DNA of 64,000 bases from Arthrobacter sp. zg-Y238 (GTDB lineage: Bacteria; Actinomycetota; Actinomycetes; Actinomycetales; Micrococcaceae). The DNA is taken from NCBI RefSeq assembly GCF_024385525.1, contig NZ_JANFLU010000001.1, forward strand, positions 248,001-312,000, in the 5' to 3' direction. The position numbers were made by a program, and so were the translations under genes. Under the pieces are notes generated by a model, which did not search any database, was not told the DNA's origin, and saw only the letters and a list, made by a program, of their open reading frames with translations. Positions 34,398-44,062 of this stretch are shown piece by piece. Within the stretch, counting starts at the first letter, position 1. Every line of letters starts with the position of its first letter.

Positions 34398-35603
34398 CTA
34401 CTCCCGGCGCGGCTCAGGCACCAGGTCCAGGAGGTGGGTCTCCACGTAGTCCAGGGCCAGGCGCACCGCACCGGTGGGCACCAGCATGGTGCCCAGGTTC
34501 GAGACGGCCACCCGGGGCGGTGTCACCACGTACCGGTTCAGCTCACGCGTCATGGCGGGCAGCAGGGCAGTGGCCGACGCCGCCACCGCGCCGCCGATTA
34601 CGATCAGCCGCGGATCGAAGAACGAGGACACCAGTGCCAGTACCCGGGCCATCCGGCGGGCAATCCGGTCCAGGATTTCTTCGGCAACCGGGTCTCCCGC
34701 CTCGGCCGCTTCGAACACCAGCCGGGCCGAGGCGCGGTTGGTGTCCGGTCCCACGAGTTCGCGGATCCGGCCGTTGTGCCCTTCCTTCAGTGCGGCGCTG
34801 CCCCAGAGGCGGGCGAGCTTGGCAATGCCGTCTTCGTTGCCCACCCCTTCCACCAATTCCAGTGCACCCATCGCGCCGGTGCCGCCGGACGCGCCGTGCA
34901 GCAGGCGGCCGGACTCGATGATGCCACTGCCCAGGCGCTCGCCGGCCAGGATCACCGCCAGGTTGTTTTCGCCCGCGCCCACCCCGCGCCAGCGTTCTGC
35001 CAGCGCCGCGAGCTTGGCATCGTTTTCCACGAGCAACGGCCAGCCGCGGGAATCGCTGAAGATGGAGCTCAGCCCGAGATCGAACATCGGCGCCACCTCC
35101 TGTCCCGGGGCGACGTCGCCCGCGCCGGTCACCTGCGCCGCAATCCCCATCCCGGCGCACAGCACGGCCGACGAGGAAATCCCCGCGTCCTGCAGGGCGG
35201 CATCGACGGCCTCGGTAACCACGCGCCGTCGTTGTTCCGGTTCTCCGCCGTGACGCGGGAACCGGGCCTCCGATTCTCCGACGACGGCGCCCGCGAGGTC
35301 GGCGACCAGCACCCGGACGGTGGCGATGCCGACGTCGAGCCCCAGGACGTACCCGGCACTCTCATTGAATTCGAACCGGCGGGCGGGCCGGCCTTTCTGC
35401 CGATCGATGCGCGGGGAATCCGTTTCCCGGGCCCAGCCACGGGCAATCAGATCGTCACACACGGCAATTACGGTGGCGCGGGTCAGGCCGGTGGCGTTGA
35501 TCAGGTCGGTGCCCGTGGCGGAGGGGGCAGCACGGAGCACCTCCAGCACGGCGCGCAGGTTGGTGCGGCGCAGCAGCTGCGGAGTGTTTGCGGAGGCGTC
35601 CAT
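34398..35603 (-). CDS. ROK family transcriptional repressor
   Basis: A 401-residue ROK protein. Residues 1-75 are a winged helix (TDLINATGLTRATVIAVCDDLIARGWA); residues 85-390 are the sugar-kinase-like domain (LGLDVGIATVRVLVADL, GERLGSGIIESGRLLHGASGGTGAMG). The zinc-binding cysteine motif of typical ROK kinases (CxCGxxGC) is absent, so it is probably a pure sensor, responding to a sugar or sugar phosphate. Divergent from gap with a palindrome between them. Confidence 0.9.
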   Translation of the reverse strand: MDASANTPQLLRRTNLRAVLEVLRAAPSATGTDLINATGLTRATVIAVCDDLIARGWARETDSPRIDRQKGRPARRFEFNESAGYVLGLDVGIATVRVLVADLAGAVVGESEARFPRHGGEPEQRRRVVTEAVDAALQDAGISSSAVLCAGMGIAAQVTGAGDVAPGQEVAPMFDLGLSSIFSDSRGWPLLVENDAKLAALAERWRGVGAGENNLAVILAGERLGSGIIESGRLLHGASGGTGAMGALELVEGVGNEDGIAKLARLWGSAALKEGHNGRIRELVGPDTNRASARLVFEAAEAGDPVAEEILDRIARRMARVLALVSSFFDPRLIVIGGAVAASATALLPAMTRELNRYVVTPPRVAVSNLGTMLVPTGAVRLALDYVETHLLDLVPEPRRE

Positions 35604-35614
35604 GGAAGTGGCCT

Positions 35615-35643
35615 TTGACGTGTGGCGGTAATAACAGCATAAT
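35615..35643 (+). promoter_or_regulatory. Predicted gap promoter
   Basis: TTGACG (35615-35620) and CATAAT (35638-35643) with 17-base spacing, one of the best sigma-70-type promoters in the window. On the other strand a TATAAT (35647-35642) probably serves the ROK gene. Confidence 0.7.
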
Positions 35644-35648
35644 TATAG

Positions 35649-36707
<1,059 letters not shown>

Positions 36708-36727
36708 TAAGCACCAAGCAACAACGC

Positions 36728-36780
36728 ACGACGGCGCCGCGCCGGACTCCCTGCGAGTCCGGGCGGCGCCGTCGTCGTTT
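36728..36780 (+). terminator. Strong terminator after gap
   Basis: ACGACGGCGCCGC (36728-36740) pairs with GCGGCGCCGTCGT (36763-36775), with an inner CCGGACTC/GAGTCCGG stem; TTT follows. Confidence 0.9.
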
Positions 36781-36866
36781 AATGTGCAGGTCGCTGAAAC
36801 AGGGGTAAGTCGAAAAGAAAACCGGGGGAACCGTGAACCATTTCCGGTGAGCGGGCATTACAAGGT

Positions 36867-37463
36867 GTGAACACAGACAAAGAGATTGTGGAGCGGTCGC
36901 GCAGCGGCCCCACCATATTCGGGGAACTCTATGACCGGCACGCGCCGGACATCTACCGGTACGCGGCCCGCCGTGCCGGCGACTTTGCCGCCGAAGACGT
37001 GATGGCGGAAACCTTCCTGATCGCCTTCGAACGCAGGGCAGATTTCGAGGGGCCGTCCGAGGCCGTGCGGCCTTGGCTCTTCGGCATCGCCACCAACCTC
37101 CTGCGCCGGCATCACCGCGCCGAAGCGCGGATGCTGCGGGCCTTGGCCCGAAATGACGGCCGCGGGCATTCCGCGGACGGGCTGGAAGAAGTCGACGCGA
37201 AAGTGGATTCCGAAGGTGACCGGTCCCGGATCGGGGCTGCACTGCACGCGCTGACGCCGATCGACCGGGAAGCCATCCTGCTCTACGCGTGGGCGGACCT
37301 GACCTATGAAGGGATCGCCACTGCCACCGGCGTGCCCATCGGCACAGTCCGCTCTCGCATCAACCGCGCCCGGCGCAAGCTCCGGACGGCCCTCGGCTTT
37401 GCTCTTTTCGACGAAATGGACAGTGATCATGGACGAACTGCACCTGCTCCGCGCCACGCGTAA
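36867..37463 (+). CDS. ECF-type RNA polymerase sigma factor
   Basis: A 198-residue sigma-70 family protein. Region 2 (FGELYDRHAPDIYRYAARRAGDFAAEDVMAETFLIAFER, then VRPWLFGIATNLLRRHHR) and region 4 (LTPIDREAILLYAWADLTYEGIATATGVPIGTVRSRINRARRKLR) are clear. GTG 36867 begins the protein. The next gene overlaps by 35 bases and encodes a membrane-anchored partner. What the factor controls is unknown. Confidence 0.9.
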   Translation: MNTDKEIVERSRSGPTIFGELYDRHAPDIYRYAARRAGDFAAEDVMAETFLIAFERRADFEGPSEAVRPWLFGIATNLLRRHHRAEARMLRALARNDGRGHSADGLEEVDAKVDSEGDRSRIGAALHALTPIDREAILLYAWADLTYEGIATATGVPIGTVRSRINRARRKLRTALGFALFDEMDSDHGRTAPAPRHA

Positions 37464-38469
37464 CACCACCGGAACAGTACCCCCGGCTGTCCTGGCCGCG
37501 GGGCGGGAGAAGCTGATGCAAAGGGCAGCCGGAGAGCGCGAGCCGGCACCGGTGCTGCACCCCGTGCGGCCCTGGCGCCGCACTCTGTTTGCTTCCGCCG
37601 CGGCTGTGGCACTCGTCGCGACGCTGGTGGCGGTCGACGTCGTCGGAGCCGATGAACGCCCGGGTGCGACGGCGGAGGCGGCCCTAGTGCTCGACGCTGC
37701 TGCGACAGCCGCGATCAACACGTCTGATCCCGTAGTCCAGCCAGGCCAGTACCTGAAGATCAAAACCACCGGCGTGATAATGATGTTCGAGCCTGGGCCG
37801 ACGGGAGAGGCCACTGACCGCTGGCTAGCCAGTATGGACCGGCAGATGTATGTGCCGGCGGATAGGACCGGGGAATGGGTCTGGACCTCGGAACCCAGCG
37901 CACCGGTGCGGTTCTTCGGCGAGGGTTCGCGGCAGGCGTCCGAGAAGATGGCGGAAAGGCGGGCCTTCGGAATGCCGATGGACGGCGAAGTATTGCGTGC
38001 ACCCGGCGGGCAATGGGGCGGTTCCGACTGGTATGTCCTCGACAATTTGTCGCTGAACGAGGTGATTGAAAGCGCACCCCTCAACCCGGACGAATTGTTG
38101 AACATGCTTTATGAACAAACAAAGGGCAGAGGATGGAACACAGATGCCGAAGCCTTCACGGCTGCCTCAAACATCCTACGAACAGGTGTGATTCCGGCTA
38201 ACCTGCGTGCCGCACTCTACGAAGCTATTGCCCTAATCCCAGGGGTGACCGTGGTGGACCGCGAGGCCACGTTGGACGGGCGGACCGGAGTCTCCCTGGG
38301 AATGAAAAGCAGCAATTACCGGGCCAGGATGGAAATCATCATCGACCCGGAGTCCGGCCAAGTGATCGGCGAGCGAGAGGTGCAGCTCAGGGAGGACAAA
38401 GGGGTCCCGGCGGGCACCGTGACTGGGTGGACGGCAATCACAACCTCCGTAGTGGATTCAGCGCCCTAG
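37429..38469 (+). CDS. CU044_5270-like membrane protein, sigma partner
   Basis: A 346-residue protein with a cytoplasmic N-terminus (MDELHLLRATRNTTGTVPPAVLAAGREKLM), one membrane helix (about residues 50-68, LFASAAAVALVATLVAVDVV) and a large outside domain. The pattern and its place behind an ECF sigma gene match the CU044_5270 family common in actinobacteria. It may act as anti-sigma or sensor. ATG 37429 lies inside the sigma gene, so translation is coupled. Confidence 0.8.
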   Translation: MDELHLLRATRNTTGTVPPAVLAAGREKLMQRAAGEREPAPVLHPVRPWRRTLFASAAAVALVATLVAVDVVGADERPGATAEAALVLDAAATAAINTSDPVVQPGQYLKIKTTGVIMMFEPGPTGEATDRWLASMDRQMYVPADRTGEWVWTSEPSAPVRFFGEGSRQASEKMAERRAFGMPMDGEVLRAPGGQWGGSDWYVLDNLSLNEVIESAPLNPDELLNMLYEQTKGRGWNTDAEAFTAASNILRTGVIPANLRAALYEAIALIPGVTVVDREATLDGRTGVSLGMKSSNYRARMEIIIDPESGQVIGEREVQLREDKGVPAGTVTGWTAITTSVVDSAP

Positions 38470-38572
38470 TTGTACTGACCGGCCACGCATCGACGACGAC
38501 ATGGGCGTTCTTCAGCCGACGGCGTGGTGTGAGGGCAGCGTTTGGGTGCGTCATGAATTCCCTCGGAGGCGG

Positions 38573-38604
38573 AAAGGGGCCAGCCGGATTGTGCTGGCCC
38601 CTTT
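38573..38604. terminator. Bidirectional terminator
   Basis: AAAGGGGCCAGC (38573-38584) pairs with GCTGGCCCCTTT (38593-38604). The symmetrical A/T ends allow it to stop both the sigma operon and the opposing hydrolase gene. Confidence 0.85.
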
Positions 38605-38615
38605 GTGCGTGCAGT

Positions 38616-39350
38616 TCAGCTGGTTCGAGAAGCCGCTGATGCAATGACCTCGGCAAGGTCGCGGGGACGGCTCCACATCGGCCAATGTCCCGTCGGGAGG
38701 TCAACGACGTCGAGGTGCTGGATGTTCGCGACTTCGGCAAACATGGCATGGCCTGAGCGGGCCAGCTCCAGCACCTGCGCGCCCGGAATCGAGCAGCACA
38801 CCAAGGTGGTCCGGACCTTGCGGCGGGCATCGTTGGTGAGTTCGACGGGCTGGCGAAGGACGGGGCCGGGCTCAGGGACGGCCCGGGACCGAAAACGCTT
38901 GAGGACCTCTGCGTCCAGGCCTTCGAGGCTCGCCTGCTGTGCCAGGACGTCGAGGGATGGAAGCCGAAGCTCCTCCAGCCCCGCCGGGAGGTCCGGGGCG
39001 AAGACGCTTCCCGCCGCCACAGGGCCGGAGTCGACCCACACCACCCGATGAACACGCTCAGGGTGCCGGTCAAGGACAAGGCTGACGGGGTAGTTCGCCC
39101 CGCTGTGGGCGACGATAGTCACGGGCTGATCTTCTCCGAGCCGGGCGACGACGTCCAGGATTGCTGCGGCTTGATCGTCGAGAGTCTTCGCCGCTCGCTC
39201 AGGATCGTCCCCGTCGAGGCCTGGCAGCGTCATCGCGATTGCACGCGGGTTGTCGGTGTTCAGGTGGTCAAGGACTTCATCCCATGCCCAAGCGCCCAGC
39301 CAGTGGCCGGCGATGAATATGATTGAGGGACTGCTCGTAGTAGTTGTCAT
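38616..39350 (-). CDS. Alpha/beta hydrolase
   Basis: A 244-residue alpha/beta hydrolase. FIAGHWLGAWAWDEVLDHL is the oxyanion-hole start; the nucleophile elbow reads AHSGANY in place of the usual GxSxG, with Ser still present; TGHWPMWSRP supplies the catalytic His. Esterase of small substrates is likely. Divergent from a WYL-domain regulator (74 bases between starts), a common functional pair. Confidence 0.88.
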   Translation of the reverse strand: MTTTTSSPSIIFIAGHWLGAWAWDEVLDHLNTDNPRAIAMTLPGLDGDDPERAAKTLDDQAAAILDVVARLGEDQPVTIVAHSGANYPVSLVLDRHPERVHRVVWVDSGPVAAGSVFAPDLPAGLEELRLPSLDVLAQQASLEGLDAEVLKRFRSRAVPEPGPVLRQPVELTNDARRKVRTTLVCCSIPGAQVLELARSGHAMFAEVANIQHLDVVDLPTGHWPMWSRPRDLAEVIASAASRTS

Positions 39351-39423
39351 ATCCCTACCCTCGTAGCCGCTATGGGCAGGTGTATGTCACTATTTGTGGC
39401 ATGAATTTGATCCGGGCTGACGG

Positions 39424-40122
39424 GTGAAGCGCGCAGAACGGCTCCATGCCCTGTCCGAGATGCTGCGCCGCAATGGATCACGGGGGAGCTCCGCCGAGCG
39501 GCTGGCCAGAGAGTTCGGCGTGTCCGTACGCACGGTCAAGCGAGACCTCGCTGCGCTCGAGAACAGCGGCGCGCCCGTATGGTCGCGCCCGGGTCCGGGC
39601 GGTGGCTACGGATTGGCCGTGGGCGCGTCGCTGCCGCCCGTCAGCCTGTCCCCGGCGCAGGCCGTGGCGCTCCTGGCGGCCGTGTCCGCTGCACCCGATG
39701 CCCCCTACGCCGATCTGGCAGCCGCCGGCATCCAGAAGATCCTGGACGTCCTCGATCCCGGAACCCGAGCAAGAGCCGACGAGTTGGCCGGCCGCGTCTG
39801 GGTCAACGCGGTTCCCCCGTCATCGCGCACAATCAGGTCGGCACTGGAGGAGGCGATGGCCGAGCAGCGGGTAATCCGCATTCGCTACACATCGAGAGAT
39901 GGAACCACGACCACCCGCGACGTCGAACCCGTGCTTTTCGCCTCCACGAACGGCCAGTGGTACCTAGTTGGGTGGTGCCGGCTGCGCAACGCAATGCGCT
40001 GGTTCATCGTGTCGCGCATCGAGCGGGCCAGCATAACCAAGACGGCTTGCGGCGGCCATACCATCCAGGAGGTCGGGGAACCCCCTGCGAACGCCAGACC
40101 GGTGCACGGCCGGGGAGGGTGA
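39424..40122 (+). CDS. WYL-domain transcriptional regulator
   Basis: A 232-residue YafY-like regulator. N-terminal HTH_11 (LHALSEMLRRNGSRGSSAERLAREFGVSVRTVKRDLAALENSG) and a WYL domain (IRIRYTSRDGTTTTRDVEPVLFASTNGQWYLVGWCRLRNAMRWFIVSRIERA). It probably controls the divergent hydrolase gene. GTG start at 39424. Confidence 0.9.
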   Translation: MKRAERLHALSEMLRRNGSRGSSAERLAREFGVSVRTVKRDLAALENSGAPVWSRPGPGGGYGLAVGASLPPVSLSPAQAVALLAAVSAAPDAPYADLAAAGIQKILDVLDPGTRARADELAGRVWVNAVPPSSRTIRSALEEAMAEQRVIRIRYTSRDGTTTTRDVEPVLFASTNGQWYLVGWCRLRNAMRWFIVSRIERASITKTACGGHTIQEVGEPPANARPVHGRGG

Positions 40123-40241
40123 GTCGCTCAGCCAATCGCTCCGCTAAGCATCCCTGGTTACCGGAACCCCTTGCGGGACCTCTCGATTGTCGATAAGTAT
40201 TGATTGTCCTTCAATCGACGTGGTCCCGTAGGGAGAGCGTG

Positions 40242-40733
40242 ATGGGAAAAGCAACCATCCTGGCTTTGCGGATCGTGCTGGTGCTGGTGTTCCTCGGCAC
40301 CCTGTTTGTGCAGGCCGTGCTGGTGCCGCTGTTCGGCGTCGACCTGGCCGAGGCAGGCGCCGAAGCCGTCCGTGTGCCGGTCCTGGTGATTGTGGTGCTG
40401 GGGATCCTCGCCTTTCAGGCCTGCCTGGTCTGCGTCTGGCGGCTGTTGACCATGGTCCGGCGGGGAACGGTGTTTTCCTCGGCGGCCTTCCGTTATGTGG
40501 ATGTGGTGATTGGCGCGCTCTCGGCGGCGGCCCTGCTGCTCTTTGCACTGGGGGCCGTGCTGGCACCGGGAGAAGCAGTCGCCCCCGGCATCGTCCTGCT
40601 GATTGGCGGCATGGGGGTGACCGTTGCGGCCGGCGCCCTGCTGGTGCTGGTGATGCGGGCGCTGCTGGCGTCCGCCGTCGACACCGCGGCCGAAGCCAGC
40701 CACCTGCGCGCAGAACTCGGCGGGGTGATCTGA
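40242..40733 (+). CDS. DUF2975 family membrane protein
   Basis: A 163-residue protein with four hydrophobic helices (ILALRIVLVLVFLGTLFVQ; VPVLVIVVLGILAFQACLVCVW; a third and fourth further on) and the VWRLLTMVRRGTVFSSAAFRYVDVV segment typical of DUF2975. Function unknown. ATG 40242 has AGGGAGAG upstream. Its stop overlaps the start of a Cro/CI-type regulator by one base, the standard arrangement for this family. Confidence 0.88.
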   Translation: MGKATILALRIVLVLVFLGTLFVQAVLVPLFGVDLAEAGAEAVRVPVLVIVVLGILAFQACLVCVWRLLTMVRRGTVFSSAAFRYVDVVIGALSAAALLLFALGAVLAPGEAVAPGIVLLIGGMGVTVAAGALLVLVMRALLASAVDTAAEASHLRAELGGVI

Positions 40734-41023
40734 TGCCGATCGTTGTGGACATCGACGTGATGCTGGCGAAGCGCAAAATGCCCGTGGGCGTGCTTGCCGA
40801 GCGGATCGGCATCACCCCGGCGAACCTGGCCGTGCTGAAGAACGGCCGCGCCAAGGCGGTGCGGTTCACCACCCTGGCGTCGTTGTGCGAGGTACTGGAC
40901 TGCCAGCCCGGGGACCTGCTGCGCTGGGAGCCGGAACCGGACGGAACGGTTGCGGTGGACGACCGCACGGACGGAATTGGGGGAGTGTCGCAGCGGGACA
41001 CTGTCGGGCGGCCCGGGCCGTAA
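40733..41023 (+). CDS. Cro/CI-type (YozG-like) helix-turn-helix protein
   Basis: A 96-residue regulator with a short HTH (GVLAERIGITPANLAVLKNGRAKAVRFTTLASLCEVLDCQPGDLLRWEP). About 25 residues of non-conserved tail follow. Coupled to the DUF2975 gene, with which it is usually paired. The tail runs directly into a decayed transporter fragment, so the original stop may have been lost. Confidence 0.88.
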   Translation: MPIVVDIDVMLAKRKMPVGVLAERIGITPANLAVLKNGRAKAVRFTTLASLCEVLDCQPGDLLRWEPEPDGTVAVDDRTDGIGGVSQRDTVGRPGP

Positions 41024-41180
41024 CGTTTACTGCTGCCGGTGCTGCTCCATCTGCTGGGCCGCCCTGCTCCTGCATGAGCAGCTGACCTGGGCCACCGTGC
41101 TGGGCGGGCTGGCCGTCATCCTCTGCGCCGGCGTCGCCGTGCGGACCCGCGGACGGAAGGCGCCGCCGTCGTCCGCCTGA
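41024..41180 (+). pseudogene. Remnant of an EamA/DMT transporter gene
   Basis: Only the last helices remain: LLLPVLLHLLG in one frame (from 41024), then AALLLHEQLTWATVLGGLAVILCAGV in the next frame after a one-base shift near 41058. This matches the C-terminal end of EamA transporters. The rest of the gene is absent and no start is available. Confidence 0.7.
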
Positions 41181-41201
41181 CCGGCACGCGCCGGGCCAGG
41201 C

Positions 41202-42005
41202 TCAGGGCCAGGAATCCTCCTCCTCGTGGCAGATCAGCATTTCGCGGACCTCGCAGCCGGCGGGCTGGGACAGGGCAAACAGGATGCCGTCGGCCACCCG
41301 GCGCGGATCATTGAGGCGTGAATCGTCCTGCGGCCGGTACTGCTCGGTGCGGTCGTCGAAGAACCGCGTCTTCATGCCGCCGGGAATCATGGTGGTCACA
41401 CCCACGCGGCCGCGGGTCTCGGCGGCAAGGGCCCGGCTGAAGCCGATCACTCCGAACTTGGAGGCACAGTACGCCGTCGCATCCGAGACGGCCTTGAGCC
41501 CCAGTGTGGAGGCCACGGTGATGACGCGGCCGTGGGAGGCGGCCAGATAGGGCAGTGCGGCGCGGACCACGGAGACGGTGCCCAGCAGGTTCACGCCGAT
41601 GACCTTCTCCCATTCCTCCGCCGCCACGTCTTCAAGCCGGCCGCAGCGGTCAATGCCGGCGGCGGTGACCACGGCATCGAGTCCGCCCAGGATCTGCGCA
41701 GCCTCCTGGACTGCCGCTTCCACGCCGGCGCGGTCAGCCACGTCCACCTGCACGGCCTTGACCTCCGTGACGGCGCTGATATCGCGGTCCAGCACCACCA
41801 CGCTGCCGCCGGCGGCGGTCACGGCGGCGCTGACGGCGGCACCCAGCCCGGAGGCCCCGCCGGTAACCAGCACCCGGCCGGTGAACACCGCGGGAAGGGG
41901 AAGTGTTTGGAGGAGGGGGTCCGGGACCGGCACAGGATCGGGAACAGGATCCGGCAAAGGACCGGGGAGGGCGACCGGCGCGGGGGCCACGGGGGACAGG
42001 CTCAT
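41202..42005 (-). CDS. Short-chain dehydrogenase with Pro-rich N-terminus
   Basis: A 267-residue classical SDR. Cofactor motif TGGASGLGAA, VTAAGID, and catalytic Ser-Tyr-Lys in VASTLGLKAVSDATAYCASK. The first 40 residues contain PDPVPDP-type repeats not found in family members. An acidic C-terminus (CHEEEDSWP) ends it. ATG 42005 has GAAAGGAA upstream, preceded by a pentamer repeat. It is downstream of hldE copy 2 in the heptose cluster and may act on a sugar, but it is not an HldD-type epimerase. Confidence 0.88.
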   Translation of the reverse strand: MSLSPVAPAPVALPGPLPDPVPDPVPVPDPLLQTLPLPAVFTGRVLVTGGASGLGAAVSAAVTAAGGSVVVLDRDISAVTEVKAVQVDVADRAGVEAAVQEAAQILGGLDAVVTAAGIDRCGRLEDVAAEEWEKVIGVNLLGTVSVVRAALPYLAASHGRVITVASTLGLKAVSDATAYCASKFGVIGFSRALAAETRGRVGVTTMIPGGMKTRFFDDRTEQYRPQDDSRLNDPRRVADGILFALSQPAGCEVREMLICHEEEDSWP

Positions 42006-42018
42006 GGGAATTCCTTTC

Positions 42019-42043
42019 AACGGAACGGAACGGAACGGAACGG
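42019..42043. repeat. Five AACGG pentamer repeats
   Basis: Five perfect tandem copies directly upstream of the SDR ribosome site, between it and hldE. Such pentamers can change number by slippage and alter leader length. Confidence 0.9.
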
Positions 42044-42074
42044 GTAGGGGCAGCGGAAACAGGGAGCGGCTTGC

Positions 42075-43439
42075 TCAGCCGACCTTCGCCAGCGCGGAGG
42101 CCAGTGCGGTGGTGGAACGGGCGGGATGGAAGGGGACGGTGACGGTTTCCCCGCCCCAGGATCGGATCAGCGCGGCCTCCGGGAGCTGGTCTTCGCGGTA
42201 GTCGCCGCCCTTGACCCAGATGTCAGGGCGCAGCCGCTCCAGCACTGCCGCCGGGGTGTCCTCCTCAAAGACCAGGACCCCGTCCACGCATTCCAGTGAC
42301 TGCAGCAGTTCCGCCCGGTCCTCGGCACCGATGATCGGGCGCTGCTCACCTTTGAGCCGCCGGACGGAATCGTCGGAGTTCAGGCAGACAATCAAACAAT
42401 CGCCCAGCCCCCGGGCCGCCAGCAGGGTGCGGGCATGTCCGGCGTGGAGCAGGTCGAAGCAGCCTCCGGTGGCCACCACGGTTCCGCCGCGCTCCCGGAC
42501 CCGCGCCGCCGTCGCCATCGCGTCCGGTGTCCCGCTGATGAACATTTGCAGGGGGTCCTCCGCCTCCAGTCCGGCCACGCCGCCGGCGGCCAGGAAGGAG
42601 GCCGCCGCCTGCACCGCGGCTTCAGCGGCGGTTTCCAGCCCGTCGCCGTCGAGCAGCCGCACGGTGAGGGAAGCGGCAAACCGGTCACCGGCACCGCACG
42701 TGTCCTCCGCGGAGACCTTCGGGGCGGGAAGGATCTGCGCCAGGCCCGCGGCGGGAAGTGCCAGCGCGCCCTGCGCCCCCATGGTGAGCACCACGGATTG
42801 GCTCTGCCACCGGGTGAGCAGCTTTTCCGCCGCGCGAAGTGCCGCCGGAACCCCGCCCGGTGCCTCCCCGGCAGCGGACAGGGCCTCGGCGAGGTTCGGT
42901 GTGACAGCCGCGACCCCGGGCACCGGATCAGCCCCGGCCGGATGCGGGTCCCAGACCACGGGAATACGCTGGGCCAGGGTTCCCAGCAGGTCCCGGAGGG
43001 CCGGATTGGCCGTGAGCCCGCGGCCGTAGTCGGCGACCACCACTGCATCGGCTGCCGCGACCACGGACAGCATCTGTGCAGTGACCGCCGGGACCGGGGC
43101 GGGGGAGCAGCCCTGGTCGAAGCGGACCACGGCGTGGGTGCCGGCCCGGATCCGCGTCTTGACCGGGGTGGGCGCCTCGGACGGTCCGCAAGTCAGGGGG
43201 ATGCCGGCCAGCGCGGTCCGCAACTGTCCGGACGCGTCGTCGTCGGAGAGCACCGTCACCAGGTGGACCCGCCGACCGTCCCGTTCCAGCAGGCGTGCCA
43301 CCAGGCCCGCTCCACCTGCCCGGCGTCCGACGTCGTCCACATCCACCACGGGTACCGGCGCGTCGGGGGAGAGGCGCCGGGCCGAGCCGGAAATGTCCGT
43401 GTCCAGCAGGACATCACCCACCACAACGATTGTCTTCAC
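42075..43439 (-). CDS. hldE: Bifunctional HldE-like heptose kinase/adenylyltransferase, copy 2
   Basis: A 454-residue protein. The kinase part (1 to about 300) has VVVGDVLLDTDISG and DTCGAGDRFAASL; the nucleotidyltransferase part (about 320-454) has ATGGCFDLLHAGHARTLLAARGLG with HxGH, NSDDSVRRLKGEQRPI and DIWVKGGDY. It is smaller than copy 1 and clearly diverged. The GTG start overlaps the gmhA stop. Position in one operon with gmhA and gmhB supports a true ADP-heptose role. Confidence 0.88.
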   Translation of the reverse strand: MKTIVVVGDVLLDTDISGSARRLSPDAPVPVVDVDDVGRRAGGAGLVARLLERDGRRVHLVTVLSDDDASGQLRTALAGIPLTCGPSEAPTPVKTRIRAGTHAVVRFDQGCSPAPVPAVTAQMLSVVAAADAVVVADYGRGLTANPALRDLLGTLAQRIPVVWDPHPAGADPVPGVAAVTPNLAEALSAAGEAPGGVPAALRAAEKLLTRWQSQSVVLTMGAQGALALPAAGLAQILPAPKVSAEDTCGAGDRFAASLTVRLLDGDGLETAAEAAVQAAASFLAAGGVAGLEAEDPLQMFISGTPDAMATAARVRERGGTVVATGGCFDLLHAGHARTLLAARGLGDCLIVCLNSDDSVRRLKGEQRPIIGAEDRAELLQSLECVDGVLVFEEDTPAAVLERLRPDIWVKGGDYREDQLPEAALIRSWGGETVTVPFHPARSTTALASALAKVG

Positions 43440-44062
43440 GCGGTTCCTCCTGCATTGGTGAGCCGTTCGATTTCGGCGTCAAAGGACCGGCAGAGGGCAT
43501 GCAGGGCCACCAGATGGGCCTCCTGCGCATTTGCTGCCGGCGCATCAATGGCAATGAAGTCCTCGCAGGCCGCCGCGAGCGGATTCGGCACCCGGCCGGT
43601 CAGGGCCCAGGTCCGCAGCCCTGCACCGTGCGCGGCCTGCACCGCGGCCAGCAGGTTGGGGCTGGCGCCGCTGGTGGAGAAGAGGATGAGCACGTCGCCG
43701 GGCCTGCCGTGGCCCTGCACCTGCCGGGCGTAGAGCTGGTCGAAGCCGTAATCGTTGGCGATGGCCGTCACGGCTGAGGTTTCGGCATGCAGGGCGATGG
43801 CGGAAAACGGGCGCCGCTCGCCGTCGAACCGTCCCACCAGTTCCGCGCTCAGGTGCTGGGCTTCGGCCGCGGACCCGCCGTTTCCGGCGGTCAGCAGCCG
43901 GTGCCCGGCAAAGAGGCGGGCCGCCAGCTCAAGGCCCCATTCCGTCAGGTGCCGGGCCTGACGCTGGACGGAGAGCAGGGCGGGCTGCGCCTGGGCCAGG
44001 TGGTCCAGCACGGCCTGCTCCGGCCCGACGACGGGAGCGGTGACGGGGGATTCGATGCTCAC
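43436..44062 (-). CDS. gmhA: Sedoheptulose-7-phosphate isomerase (GmhA-like SIS protein)
   Basis: A 208-residue SIS-domain isomerase. [23 protein letters not shown] and [14 protein letters not shown], plus [17 protein letters not shown], match GmhA, which converts sedoheptulose 7-phosphate to D-glycero-D-manno-heptose 7-phosphate, the first step of the pathway. The conserved HLVALHALC segment near the C-terminus is present. GTG 44062 overlaps the preceding GT4 stop. Confidence 0.88.
   Translation of the reverse strand: MSIESPVTAPVVGPEQAVLDHLAQAQPALLSVQRQARHLTEWGLELAARLFAGHRLLTAGNGGSAAEAQHLSAELVGRFDGERRPFSAIALHAETSAVTAIANDYGFDQLYARQVQGHGRPGDVLILFSTSGASPNLLAAVQAAHGAGLRTWALTGRVPNPLAAACEDFIAIDAPAANAQEAHLVALHALCRSFDAEIERLTNAGGTA

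Noticed and set aside
42019-42043. CRISPR or insertion-element end
   Set aside because: The unit is only five bases with no spacers, and no cas or transposase gene is present in the window.
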